DNA of 64,000 bases from Amycolatopsis rubida (GTDB taxonomy: Bacteria; Actinomycetota; Actinomycetes; Mycobacteriales; Pseudonocardiaceae), in NCBI RefSeq assembly GCF_900115345.1, contig NZ_FOWC01000001.1:620001-684000 (forward strand), in the 5' to 3' direction. Position numbers and translations under genes: made by a program. Under the pieces are notes generated by a model. That model did not search any database. It had not been told where the DNA came from and saw only the letters and a list, made by a program, of their open reading frames with translations. Of the stretch, positions 41,810 through 50,557 are shown piece by piece; the stretch's first letter is position 1, and every line of letters starts with the position of its first letter.

Positions 41810-42321
41810 GTCCGGAAGCGTAGAAGGCCGGTTTTGCCCCCACCGTTTCGGCCTGCCGTGAAATGTGCGGTCGAACTTCCCCCAATGGAGGGTTACGAAA
41901 AGGTTGAGACTCGGCGCGAAGAAGCGCATCCTCGGGGGACAGCGGAGGGACGACGAGGATCCCGGAGCGCGCCGAAGGGCACGCCGGCCCCGGTCTCCCC
42001 CCGGGAAGGGCCAGGTGGTGGCATGGCAGGTAGTTCCCGCGGTTGACCGCCCGCTGTGACCCCGCGATCGGCACGGCCCCGTTCCGGTTCGGTCGCGATT
42101 GCGAACAGCACGAGCACCTTGTGCGCTCCGCCATCGGCTACGCGCACCGGCGTCACCATTCCGCTGCTTCTCTTCGCGGCCTCGGCACCGCGAAGGCAGC
42201 GCCGGACGCCAGCCCGCCGGTGGCCAACCGCTGTCAACGAAACCTCGGTAGTACCTGGGTGCGGCCCCCAGCGCGGGGCCGCACCCAGCCTCGTTTCCAG
42301 GTTTGCGGCTACCCTTTCCGC
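41810..42321. other. Non-coding interval with one terminator hairpin
   Basis: No gene is convincing here; open frames on both strands show no domain and atypical composition. A strong hairpin lies at 42255-42288. The 41820-41930 part is moderately AT-rich and probably holds the MarR promoter. Confidence 0.5.
42255..42288. terminator. Terminator-like hairpin upstream of the metallopeptidase gene
   Basis: CTGGGTGCGGCCCC at 42255-42268 pairs perfectly with 42275-42288 (14 bp) around a 6-nt loop. It is 33 bp before the metallopeptidase start, so it may be a leader hairpin or a terminator of an unseen transcript. Confidence 0.55.
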
Positions 42322-43254
42322 GTGCGATTCGACGACAACGCGGATCTGGACGCCTCTGAGATCCAGGACATGCGCGGCAGCGGCGGAGGCGGCGGCATCG
42401 GCGGCCGCGTGGCCATGGGCGGCGGCGGACTCGGTCTCGTCGGCCTGGTCATCTACTTCCTGTTTTCCCAGTTCGGCGGCGTTCCCAGCACCGGGACCTC
42501 GCCCGCGGCGGGCGGGATCGGGCTCAGCGACGTCCAGTCCGGGCAGCAGGTGGACGTCGGCACGCTCGCGAAGAAGTGCAAGACCGGAGCCGACGCGAAC
42601 CGCGACCACGACTGCGCGATCGTCGCGATCGTCAACTCCATCCAGGACTACTGGACGCAGGAGTTCTCCCGTTCCGGCCAGACCTACCGCAAGGCGACGA
42701 CCCGCTTCTTCACCGGCGGCGTGCGCACCGGCTGCGGCGGTGCGACGTCGGACACCGGCCCGTTCTACTGCCCGGCCGACTCGTACGTGTACATCGACCT
42801 GTCGTTCTTCAACGAGCTGAAGACCCGCTTCGGCGCGCAGGGCGGACTGTTCACCGAGGCCTACGTGCTGGCCCACGAATACGGCCACCACGTGCAGAAC
42901 CTCACCGGCACGTCCCAGCGCGGCACCGGCACCGGTCCGACGTCCGGTTCGGTCCGGCTGGAACTGCAGGCCGACTGCTACGCGGGCGTCTGGGCCAATC
43001 ACGCCAGCACGACCCCGACCAGCTCCGGGAAACCACTGGTCCAGGACGTCACGCGGGACGACATCTCGCGCGCGCTCGACACCGCGTCCCGGATCGGCGA
43101 CGACTACATCCAGAAGAACCTCGGCAACGGCCACGTCGACAAGTCGAGCTTCTCGCACGGCACCTCGGCGCAGCGCGAGAAGTGGTTCACCACCGGGTAC
43201 CGCACCGGCCAGCCCGCGAGCTGCAACACCTTCAGCACCAACGATCTCGGCTGA
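42322..43254 (+). CDS. Neutral zinc metallopeptidase, YpfJ family
   Basis: A 310-residue single-pass membrane protein of the YpfJ/neutral zinc metallopeptidase family. Residues 1-30 are cytoplasmic (RFDDNADLDASEIQDMRG is a family hallmark), a membrane segment lies at about 36-52, and the exported domain carries HEYGHH (H185, E186, H189), with further ligands in RLELQADCYAGVW. Four Cys may form disulfides. GTG 42322 gives the conserved N-terminus. Physiological substrates are unknown. Confidence 0.9.
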   Translation: MRFDDNADLDASEIQDMRGSGGGGGIGGRVAMGGGGLGLVGLVIYFLFSQFGGVPSTGTSPAAGGIGLSDVQSGQQVDVGTLAKKCKTGADANRDHDCAIVAIVNSIQDYWTQEFSRSGQTYRKATTRFFTGGVRTGCGGATSDTGPFYCPADSYVYIDLSFFNELKTRFGAQGGLFTEAYVLAHEYGHHVQNLTGTSQRGTGTGPTSGSVRLELQADCYAGVWANHASTTPTSSGKPLVQDVTRDDISRALDTASRIGDDYIQKNLGNGHVDKSSFSHGTSAQREKWFTTGYRTGQPASCNTFSTNDLG

Positions 43255-43274
43255 CCCGGGATACAGTCGGGCGC

Positions 43275-44252
43275 ATGCACGCGATCACTATCCGCGAACC
43301 CGGTGCCCCTGACGTGCTCGAATGGACCGAGGTCCCCGAGCCGGAACCCGGTCCCGGCGAGGTCCTGCTGGACGTCGCGGCCAGCGCGGTCAACCGCGCC
43401 GACCTGCTGCAGCGGCAAGGCAACTACCCGCCGCCGCCAGGCGCCAGCGACATCCTCGGCCTGGAATGCTCCGGCACGATCGCCGAACTCGGCGAGGGCG
43501 TCGAGGGCTGGCAGGTCGGCGACGAGGTCTGCGCGCTGCTCGCCGGCGGCGGGTACGCCGAACGCGTCGCGGTCCCGCCCGGACAGCTGCTGCCGGTGCC
43601 CGCCGAAATCGAGACGGTCACCGCGGCCGGGCTGCCCGAGGTGGCCTGCACGGTGTGGGCGAACGTCGTGATGCACGCCGGTCTCGGCGAGGGCCAGGTC
43701 CTGCTGGTGCACGGCGGCGCGGGCGGCATCGGCACGCACGCGATCCAGGTGGGCAAGGCGCTCGGCGCGACCGTCGCGGTCACCGCGGGTTCGCCCGAGC
43801 GGCTCGAACGCTGCCGCCAGCTCGGCGCGGACATCACGATCAACTACAAGGACCAGGATTTCGTCGAGGTGCTGCGCGCCGAGACGAAGGGCGCCGACGT
43901 CATCCTCGACAACATGGGCGCGAAGTACCTTGACCGCAACGTCGACGCGCTCGCCGCCGACGGCCGGCTGGTCATCATCGGCATGCAGGGCGGGATCAAG
44001 GGCGAGCTGAACATCGGCAAGCTGCTGGGCAAACGCGCGAGCGTGTTCGCGGCCGGGCTGCGGAACCGCCCGCTGGACCAGAAAGCGGCGATCGTCGCGG
44101 ACGTCCGGGAACGGTTGTGGCCCTTGGTGGAACAGGGTTCGGTGCAGCCGATCGTCGGCGACGTGGTGCCGATGGCCGAGGCCGCGTCCGCGCACCGGAT
44201 GCTCGAGGAGGGCAGTATTTTCGGGAAGGTTCTGCTGGCCGCGAAGTCCTGA
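43275..44252 (+). CDS. NAD(P)H quinone oxidoreductase (PIG3/zeta-crystallin type)
   Basis: A 325-residue zinc-free MDR enzyme. N-terminal RADLLQRQGNYPPPPGASDI is diagnostic for the PIG3-like subgroup; the cofactor motif is VHGGAGGIGTHAIQVGKALG. It would reduce quinones with NADPH. It corresponds in order to M. tuberculosis Rv3777, which I recall next to the aminotransferase gene and bpa, and that order is kept here. It starts 20 bp after the metallopeptidase stop and ends 1 bp before palindrome copy 4. Confidence 0.9.
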   Translation: MHAITIREPGAPDVLEWTEVPEPEPGPGEVLLDVAASAVNRADLLQRQGNYPPPPGASDILGLECSGTIAELGEGVEGWQVGDEVCALLAGGGYAERVAVPPGQLLPVPAEIETVTAAGLPEVACTVWANVVMHAGLGEGQVLLVHGGAGGIGTHAIQVGKALGATVAVTAGSPERLERCRQLGADITINYKDQDFVEVLRAETKGADVILDNMGAKYLDRNVDALAADGRLVIIGMQGGIKGELNIGKLLGKRASVFAAGLRNRPLDQKAAIVADVRERLWPLVEQGSVQPIVGDVVPMAEAASAHRMLEEGSIFGKVLLAAKS

Positions 44253-44253
44253 A

Positions 44254-44299
44254 CTCGTGCGCGTTTGTCGCGGTTCTCACCGGGATAAACGCGCACGAG
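44254..44299. repeat. Convergent-gene palindrome, copy 4
   Basis: CTCGTGCGCGTTT at 44254-44266 pairs perfectly with AAACGCGCACGAG at 44287-44299, around the shared centre CGGTTCT. It starts 1 bp after the oxidoreductase stop and ends 4 bp before the stop of the converging aminotransferase-like gene. Confidence 0.92.
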
Positions 44300-44303
44300 G
44301 GGG

Positions 44304-45503
44304 TCAGCGCAGTTCTTCGAGCACCCGCACCAGCTGGTTGATCTCGAACACGTTGGAGTAGTGCGCGAGCCCGATCCGCACCGCTCCGCCGACCTCGCCG
44401 ACGCCCAGCGACGCGAACACGCCGCTGGTGCCGTCGTCGGCGAACGCGCAGAGTCCTTGCGACGCCAGGTATTCCGCGACCTGGGACGCTTTCGCGCCTG
44501 CCACGGCGAACGCGAGGGCGGGGATCCGGCGCATCGCGTCGCCGATCACCATCACGTGCCGCAGCGAGCGCAGTTCCGTGGACAGCTGCGCGAGCAGGCC
44601 CGCGTGGTACGACTTGGCCGAGCCGAGCGACGTCACGAGACGTTCGCGGCGGGAACCGGTCGCGGCGTCGTCGAGGCCGGCGAGGTAGTCGATGGACGCG
44701 ACGACCCCGGCCAGCAGCGGGTACGCGTGCGGGCCGAGTTCGAGCCGAGCCGGACCGGTGGCGGCCGGGTCGAGCGACACCGACGAAATGCGTTCCAGCA
44801 GTTCCAGCTCGCGGAACACGAGCGCGCCGACTGCCGGTCCGCCCCACGAGGGAGCGGAGACGACCAAGACGTCGGCACCGAGTTCTTGCAGGTCAAGCGG
44901 GACGAACGGAGCGGCGTAGGTCGCGTCGACCACCACCAGCGCGCCGACGCGCTTGGCGAATTCGATCACCGTCGGCACGTCCGGCCGGGTCCCGACGGAC
45001 CCGGACGCCAGCGTCACCGACACCGCTTTCGTCCGCGCGGACACGAGGTTCTCGTACTGCCACGCGGGCAGTTCGCAGGTCTCGATGTCGATCTCGCTCC
45101 AGCGCACGACCGCGCCGACGCGTTTCGCGGCGCGGCGCCAGGGTGCGATGTTGGCCTCTTCGTCGAGCCGGGAGACGACGACCTCGTCGCCGATCGTCCA
45201 CCGTTCGGCGAGCGCGTCGACGAGCCTGCGCAGCAATACCGGCGCGCTCGGGCCGAGCACGACGGCAGCCGGGTCCGCCCCGACCAGATCAGCCACGGCC
45301 CGGCGGGCCGCGGTGACGATGCTTTCCGCCCGCTGGGAGGCCGGAAATGCTCCGCCGGGCCCGGACACCGGTGCCCGCATAGCCGTCGAAACGGCCGAAG
45401 CGACCTGTTCGGGCACGAGCATTCCGGCGGCGCCGTCGAAGTGAATCCAGCCGTCGCCAAGCGCGGGGAAGAGCCCACGGATACGAGCGACGTCGAACGC
45501 CAT
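44304..45503 (-). CDS. Class V aminotransferase / cysteine desulfurase-like protein lacking the PLP lysine
   Basis: A 399-residue fold-type I protein related to the VC1184 group of cysteine desulfurase-like proteins. The fold is recognisable from HFDGAAGMLVPEQVASAV, D193 in VVVDATYAAPF (the usual PLP nitrogen partner) and ASGSVGTRPDVP. The segment that normally carries the Schiff-base lysine (SxYKffGPhlG) reads SAPSWGGPAVGALV, with Ser at position 219. It may therefore bind PLP differently or not be an aminotransferase. Position corresponds to Rv3778c. ATG 45503 is used, as the longer frame upstream runs through the antisense of bpa. Confidence 0.82.
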   Translation of the reverse strand: MAFDVARIRGLFPALGDGWIHFDGAAGMLVPEQVASAVSTAMRAPVSGPGGAFPASQRAESIVTAARRAVADLVGADPAAVVLGPSAPVLLRRLVDALAERWTIGDEVVVSRLDEEANIAPWRRAAKRVGAVVRWSEIDIETCELPAWQYENLVSARTKAVSVTLASGSVGTRPDVPTVIEFAKRVGALVVVDATYAAPFVPLDLQELGADVLVVSAPSWGGPAVGALVFRELELLERISSVSLDPAATGPARLELGPHAYPLLAGVVASIDYLAGLDDAATGSRRERLVTSLGSAKSYHAGLLAQLSTELRSLRHVMVIGDAMRRIPALAFAVAGAKASQVAEYLASQGLCAFADDGTSGVFASLGVGEVGGAVRIGLAHYSNVFEINQLVRVLEELR

Positions 45504-45612
45504 GGGGACACCGTACGGACGTGCGGTTTCGCGGTTGCCGCGGGGTTGGGCAGAACTGCCCGAACGGCCGCTAGGCTCGGGGCAGGACCGCCAACCGACG
45601 GGGATGGAGCAT

Positions 45613-46182
45613 ATGAGCGAGCCGAACTTCGGGGGAACGGGCGCAGCCGGGGACGCGGACGCGCCGCGCGTGGTCGTCGTCGGACCGGACGGCGTCCCGG
45701 TCGGCACCGCGCACGCCGCACCCGAGGGCGAGGAAAACGAGTCCGTCGGCGACCTGGTCGAAGAACCGGCCAAGGTGATGCGCATCGGCACCATGATCAA
45801 GCAGCTGCTGGAGGAGGTCCGCGCCGCACCGCTGGACGACGCCAGCCGCAACCGGGTCCGCGAGATCCACCAGACTTCGGTGCGCGAACTGGAGGAGGCC
45901 CTCGCGCCCGAACTGCGCGAGGAGCTGGAGCGCCTGGTGCGCCCGTTCACCGAGGACGAGACGCCCTCGGACGCCGAACTGCGGATCGCGCAGGCCCAGC
46001 TGGTCGGCTGGCTGGAGGGGCTGTTCCACGGCATCCAGACCGCACTGTTCGCGCAGCAGATGGCGGCGCGGGTGCAGCTGGAGCAGATGCGCCGGGGCCT
46101 GCCCGCGGGCTCGTCGGGATCTGTTGGGCAGCCGGGTGAGGGGCACGGGCACGGGATCACCGGGACTGGGCAGTACCTCTAA
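45613..46182 (+). CDS. bpa: Bacterial proteasome activator Bpa (PafE)
   Basis: A 189-residue protein. The core helices span about 55-165 (VMRIGTMIKQLLEEVRAAPL, RNRVREIHQTSVRELEEALA, GWLEGLFHGIQTALFAQQMA), and the C-terminus ends GTGQYL, the GQYL motif that docks into 20S proteasome alpha-ring pockets and opens the gate. Bpa forms a dodecameric ring and promotes ATP-independent degradation of unfolded proteins. ATG 45613 follows GATGGAG; ATG 45604 is also in frame. Syntenic with Rv3780. Its stop overlaps the converging epoxide hydrolase gene by 4 bp. Confidence 0.93.
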   Translation: MSEPNFGGTGAAGDADAPRVVVVGPDGVPVGTAHAAPEGEENESVGDLVEEPAKVMRIGTMIKQLLEEVRAAPLDDASRNRVREIHQTSVRELEEALAPELREELERLVRPFTEDETPSDAELRIAQAQLVGWLEGLFHGIQTALFAQQMAARVQLEQMRRGLPAGSSGSVGQPGEGHGHGITGTGQYL

Positions 46183-47324
46183 CTTTCCGCGGAGAAGAAC
46201 GCTCGAAGATCACCGATCACCAGGTCGGGTTCTTCGAGCGCCGGGAAGTGCCCGCCGCGCGGGAATTCCGTCCACCGCACGATCCGGTCGGTGCGCTCGG
46301 CCAGGTGCCGGAGCGGAAGCCCGATGTCGTCCGGAAACACCGCGACGGCAGTCGGCACAGCCGACTCCGGCAGCGGCGCACCCCACTGGACGTCTTGGTC
46401 GGCGTAGATCCGCGAGGACGAGGCGGCGGTGCGGGTGAACCAGTAGATGGAGACGTTGGCGAGCAGATCGTCGCGGTCGATCAGGTCGTGGTCGGCATTC
46501 GAGAAAGCCCGGAACTTCTCGGCGATCCAGGCCAGCTGGCCCGCCGGGGAGTCGGTGAGACCGTACGCAAGCGTTTGCGGCTTGGTGGACTGGATCATCG
46601 CGTAGCCGACGCCTGTGCGCTGAAAGGCCTGTGATTTCTCCAGCGAGCGCTGCCCTTTCGCCAGCTCGTCCCCGCTGAGCCCGGCTATGTCCGCCGCTTC
46701 GCGCGCTACCGCGGAGGGCAGCATCGTCACGTGCGCGCCGATGATCCGCTCGGGGAACTGGACGCAGAGTTCGCGGGAGATCAACGCGCCCCAGTCGCCG
46801 CCGTGCGTGCCGAAGTTGTGGTACCCGAGGCGAGTCATCAACTCCGCCCACGCACGCGCCGTCCGCGCCGGACCCCAGCCGCGGTCGGGCGTCGGACCGG
46901 AGAAGGCGAACCCGGGCACGGAGGGAACGACGACGTGGAACGCGACGGCCGGATCGCCCCCGTACGCCCGGGGGTCGGCGAGGGGGCCGATGAGGTCGAG
47001 GAATTCGACGATCGAGCCGGGCCAGCCGTGGGTGAGCAGCAGCGGGACGGCGTCCGGTTCGGGGGATTTGAGGTGCAGGAAGTGGATGTTGGTGCCGTCG
47101 AGGGCGGTGGTGAACTGCGGGAAGCCGTTGAGGCGTTCTTCCTGCGCCCGCCAGTCGAAGCCTAGGCGCCAGTAGTCGACGAGGTCGTGGACTTCGGACA
47201 CCGGAATGCCCAGCTCCCATGCCGGGTCGTCGAAGGCGTCGGGCCAGCGGGTGTCGGCGAGGCGGCGGTGGAGGTCGTCGAGGTCGGACTGCGGGATGCG
47301 GATCCGGAACGGGGTCTCGGTCAT
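46179..47324 (-). CDS. Epoxide hydrolase (EPHX1-like)
   Basis: A 381-residue alpha/beta hydrolase with the N-terminal epoxide hydrolase domain (residues 3-105: FRIRIPQSDLDDLHRRLADT). The oxyanion motif is HGWPGSIVEF, the Asp nucleophile is in HGGDWGALI, and the catalytic His is in PRGGHFPALEEP. Ring-opening tyrosines are expected in the lid; one fits in SIYWFTRT. It opens epoxides to diols in the cytosol. Converges with bpa, overlapping by 4 bp. It is an insertion relative to the mycobacterial gene order. Confidence 0.9.
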   Translation of the reverse strand: MTETPFRIRIPQSDLDDLHRRLADTRWPDAFDDPAWELGIPVSEVHDLVDYWRLGFDWRAQEERLNGFPQFTTALDGTNIHFLHLKSPEPDAVPLLLTHGWPGSIVEFLDLIGPLADPRAYGGDPAVAFHVVVPSVPGFAFSGPTPDRGWGPARTARAWAELMTRLGYHNFGTHGGDWGALISRELCVQFPERIIGAHVTMLPSAVAREAADIAGLSGDELAKGQRSLEKSQAFQRTGVGYAMIQSTKPQTLAYGLTDSPAGQLAWIAEKFRAFSNADHDLIDRDDLLANVSIYWFTRTAASSSRIYADQDVQWGAPLPESAVPTAVAVFPDDIGLPLRHLAERTDRIVRWTEFPRGGHFPALEEPDLVIGDLRAFFSAES

Positions 47325-47404
47325 CCGGAAAAGCTAGTCGGGATTGAGGACCGTCCGGGTCCTCAATCCGCGCCGACGCGTCCTCGGAACGGCATCCCGT
47401 CCGT

Positions 47405-48670
47405 TCAGTTTCGAATCCGCCGCGCCCACCGCCGCCGCTGAGCGGGCGGCTCCTCGTGCACCAGCGGCTCCGGTTGCGGCTCCGGTTCCGGCTCCTCTGC
47501 GACCGGGCGAACGACTGGCGCGTAAACCTGTTCGGCGATCTTCCGCTTGCTGTTCTTGAACTCAGCCAGCGTCTCGGCCGCGTAGCCGCCCGCGGTCGGG
47601 CGGTCCGGGACCTGGGAGAGGTCTTCGAGCAGCGTCCAGTTCGATCCGAGCTCGGCCAGGGAGCGGTGCTTCGTGGCGTAGTAGTCCGGGTGGATGCTCA
47701 CCGCGACGCCGGAGGCCCCGGCCGCGGCCGCCATCATGTGAATGTGGAATCGGGTGGAGATCCAGGTTTGTTCCGGCCCGACGGGAAGACCGTGCGTCCA
47801 AATGTGCGAAAACGGATAAAACCGCGCACCCGGCAATTCGCGCTCAAGCAACGAAAAGACTTCGCGATCGACTCGGGGCACACCCTCGACGACGCCGATC
47901 TTCGCCGGGTCCGTCTTCCATGCGCGCAGCATGGAAAGCACCGCGCCGGCCACCGCGCCGATACCGACCTCGACCAGGTCGGACTGCAGGCACAGCATCA
48001 CTTCGGGCAGGTCTTCGGAGCGGTCGTACCGGTCCGGCCCGGTGGCGAGAAAGGCGTCGTCCAGGCCGATCGGCCTGCCCAGCAGATCCGCTGACGCGCC
48101 GTCGCGGACCTCGACCACCTCGAACCGGTCGGCGAGCGCCTTCAGCAGCGGGACCGAACCTTCGCAGACGGGCTGCAAGCCCTGTCCGGTCATCGCCGCC
48201 CGGCCGCCGGAACGTTCGACCGCGGCGACCGCGCCCGCCAGCAAGCCGATCTGCTTGGGCCACAGTTTGTTGATGTATCCACCGCCGACGACGTGCACCA
48301 CGTCGGCCTTCGCCAGCAGTTCGACGCTGTGGTGCAGGCGCGGCATCATGCCCGGGTTGTGCACCGCGTCGCGCACCCAGGCCGCGGCGCGCCACGGATC
48401 CTCGTCCGGAGCCTCCCAGCACAGCCGCCACAAAGTGTCGGTGAACTTCGCCCGCGGATGAATGCCGTCGAGCAGGACACTCGCCGGCCCCGGCGAGTGA
48501 GTGTCCACCCACACGTCGGCGTCCGGGGCTGTCTCCGCGAGATAACCCAGCCAGCCAGCGGTGATGAGTTCGTCACCGTAGTTGGGGTGGCCCACAGGTG
48601 CGACCAGGTGATACTGCGCACGCGAAGAAACAGACTCCGGGTGCGAAGTGCTGATTTCGGGGACCGGCAT
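47405..48670 (-). CDS. Polysaccharide pyruvyl transferase family protein
   Basis: A 421-residue protein of the polysaccharide pyruvyltransferase superfamily (CsaB/ExoV-like). Characteristic parts are HPNYGDELITAGWLGYLAET (residues 27-46), VHVVGGGYINKLWPKQIGLL and the C-terminal STRFHIHMMAAAAG. It may add a pyruvyl ketal to a wall glycan using phosphoenolpyruvate. The last 40 residues are a Pro/Glu-rich tail (EEPEPEPQPEPLVHEE). It is divergent from the galactan exporter genes, consistent with a wall role. Confidence 0.82.
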   Translation of the reverse strand: MPVPEISTSHPESVSSRAQYHLVAPVGHPNYGDELITAGWLGYLAETAPDADVWVDTHSPGPASVLLDGIHPRAKFTDTLWRLCWEAPDEDPWRAAAWVRDAVHNPGMMPRLHHSVELLAKADVVHVVGGGYINKLWPKQIGLLAGAVAAVERSGGRAAMTGQGLQPVCEGSVPLLKALADRFEVVEVRDGASADLLGRPIGLDDAFLATGPDRYDRSEDLPEVMLCLQSDLVEVGIGAVAGAVLSMLRAWKTDPAKIGVVEGVPRVDREVFSLLERELPGARFYPFSHIWTHGLPVGPEQTWISTRFHIHMMAAAAGASGVAVSIHPDYYATKHRSLAELGSNWTLLEDLSQVPDRPTAGGYAAETLAEFKNSKRKIAEQVYAPVVRPVAEEPEPEPQPEPLVHEEPPAQRRRWARRIRN

Positions 48671-48784
48671 TGGCTTATCGTAACGTCGCGCACACTCTGT
48701 CAGTCAGCACGGGTGAGAAGGACTGGAGCGGCCGCGCGACGGGTCGGGCCTAGCCCGCCGCGTCCCATCGGTACCCTCGTCCAC

Positions 48785-49738
48785 GTGCATGCCACCAGCA
48801 CGGTTCACGCAGCCGAACCCGATGTCTCGACTCCGGTTCCACCGTCGTCGGACAGCAAGACGTTCGGGCGTGCGATCGACGACATCAAGACCGGTTTGGC
48901 CTCCCGCGAGCTGTGGACCCATCTCGGCTGGCAGGACATCAAGCAGCGGTACCGGCGGTCCATCATCGGGCCGTTCTGGATCACCATCAGCCAGGGCGTC
49001 ATCGCACTCGGTCTCGGCCTGCTGTACTCGCAGCTGTTCCGGACGCCGATCGAGGTGTTCCTGCCCTACCTCTCCACCGGCTTCATCATCTGGGGCTTCA
49101 TCCAGGGCTGCCTCACCGAAGGCATGGAGACGTTCATCGCGAACGAGGGGCTGATCAAACAGGTCCCCGCGCCGATCAGCGTGTACGTGCTGCGCACGAT
49201 CTGGCGGCAGACGCTGCTGCTGGCGCACAACATGATCGTCTACGTCGTGCTGCTGATCATTTTCTTCTCGGCGCTCGATGCCCCGTATTCCCTCGGGACG
49301 AAAGACGGCGTGTGCGTACCGGACAAGTTCTGCCATCCTGGCCTGAGCTGGAACATTTTCCTCGCCATTCCCGGGTTCGTGCTGCTCGCGCTCACCGCGG
49401 GCTGGGCGGCGCTGCTGCTGGGCATCATCTCGACCCGGTTCCGCGACATTCCGCAGCTGATCAACTCGCTGATCCAGCTGATGTTCTACGGCACCCCGAT
49501 CGTCTGGCCGGTCGACCAGCTGCTGTCCGGCGGCGCGCGGGACGGCGCGTCGTGGGCGCTGCCGATCATCAAGCTGAACCCGCTTTACCACTACATGCAG
49601 GTGGTGCGGTCGCCGCTCATCGGGCAGGCGGTGAGCTGGACCAGCTGGGTCGTGGTCGGCGGCATCACCGTCGTCGGATGGGCGCTCGCACTCCTCGCTA
49701 TGCGCAATTACCGGTCCCGCGTCTCGTATTGGGTGTGA
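48785..49738 (+). CDS. wzm: Galactan ABC exporter permease (Wzm, Rv3783-like)
   Basis: A 317-residue ABC-2 type permease with six hydrophobic segments and the exporter sequence ELWTHLGWQDIKQRYRRSII, then GPFWITISQGVIALGLGLLY. With the adjacent ATPase it would flip lipid-linked galactan across the membrane, as in mycobacteria. GTG 48785 begins a polar N-terminal tail of about 35 residues. It is the first gene of a three-gene operon (wzm, wzt, glfT1), 3 bp before wzt. Synteny with the Rv3781-Rv3783 group supports the galactan role. Confidence 0.9.
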   Translation: MHATSTVHAAEPDVSTPVPPSSDSKTFGRAIDDIKTGLASRELWTHLGWQDIKQRYRRSIIGPFWITISQGVIALGLGLLYSQLFRTPIEVFLPYLSTGFIIWGFIQGCLTEGMETFIANEGLIKQVPAPISVYVLRTIWRQTLLLAHNMIVYVVLLIIFFSALDAPYSLGTKDGVCVPDKFCHPGLSWNIFLAIPGFVLLALTAGWAALLLGIISTRFRDIPQLINSLIQLMFYGTPIVWPVDQLLSGGARDGASWALPIIKLNPLYHYMQVVRSPLIGQAVSWTSWVVVGGITVVGWALALLAMRNYRSRVSYWV

Positions 49739-49741
49739 CAG

Positions 49742-50557
49742 ATGGTCAGCATTGACGTCCACAACGCGTACGTGGACTTCCCGATTTTCGACGCGAAGAC
49801 GCGTTCGATGAAAAAGCGCGTGCTCGGCAAGGTCGGCGGCAAGATCGGCACCGAGCAGAAGGTGCCGATCATCGAAGCGCTGCACGACGTGTCGGTCCGC
49901 CTCCGCGAGGGCGACCGGGTCGGTCTCGTCGGGCACAACGGCGCGGGCAAGTCCACGCTGCTGCGGCTGCTCGCCGGGATCTACGAACCGACCCGCGGGT
50001 CCTCGCGGATCGTCGGCAAGATCGCGCCGGTGTTCGACCTCGGCATCGGCATGGACCCGGAGATCTCCGGCGAGGAAAACATCATCATCCGCGGCCTGTT
50101 CCTCGGCATGAGCGCCAAGGAAATGGAAAAGCGGGTCGAGGACATCGCGGAGTTCACCGAACTCGGCGACTACCTGCAGATGCCGCTGCGGACCTACTCC
50201 ACCGGCATGCGGGTGCGGCTCGCGCTCGGCGTGGTGACCTCGATCGACCCGGAGATCCTGATCCTCGACGAGGGCATCGGCGCGGTCGACGCGGCGTTCC
50301 TCAACAAGGCCCGCGACCGGCTCAAGGACCTGGTCAAACGGTCCGGCATCCTGGTGTTCGCGAGCCACTCCGACGAGTTCCTCTTCGAACTGTGCGATTC
50401 GGCGATCTGGATGGACGAGGGACACCTCAAGAAGCAGGGTTCGCTGCGCGAGGTGCTCACCGAGTACAAGGGCCGCGACCCGTTCGAGAACATGAGCCAG
50501 GAAGGTCTCGAGCGCCTCGGCATCGAGCCCGCGACCACCACGAACGGCGGGGAATGA
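49742..50557 (+). CDS. wzt: Galactan ABC exporter ATPase (Wzt, Rv3781-like)
   Basis: A 271-residue nucleotide-binding subunit. Walker A is VGHNGAGKSTLLRL (residues 63-76), the signature is TYSTGMRVRLAL and Walker B ILILDEGIGAVD. The extended Lys-rich N-terminus (KTRSMKKRVLGKVGGKIG) is typical of O-antigen and galactan exporter ATPases. It lacks the C-terminal carbohydrate-binding domain of enteric Wzt, as in mycobacteria. ATG 49742 is 3 bp after the permease stop, and its stop overlaps glfT1 (ATGA). Confidence 0.93.
   Translation: MVSIDVHNAYVDFPIFDAKTRSMKKRVLGKVGGKIGTEQKVPIIEALHDVSVRLREGDRVGLVGHNGAGKSTLLRLLAGIYEPTRGSSRIVGKIAPVFDLGIGMDPEISGEENIIIRGLFLGMSAKEMEKRVEDIAEFTELGDYLQMPLRTYSTGMRVRLALGVVTSIDPEILILDEGIGAVDAAFLNKARDRLKDLVKRSGILVFASHSDEFLFELCDSAIWMDEGHLKKQGSLREVLTEYKGRDPFENMSQEGLERLGIEPATTTNGGE

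Noticed and set aside
41930..42321. Possible small gene upstream of the metallopeptidase
   Set aside because: Translations in all frames lack domains, signal peptides or good ribosome binding sites.
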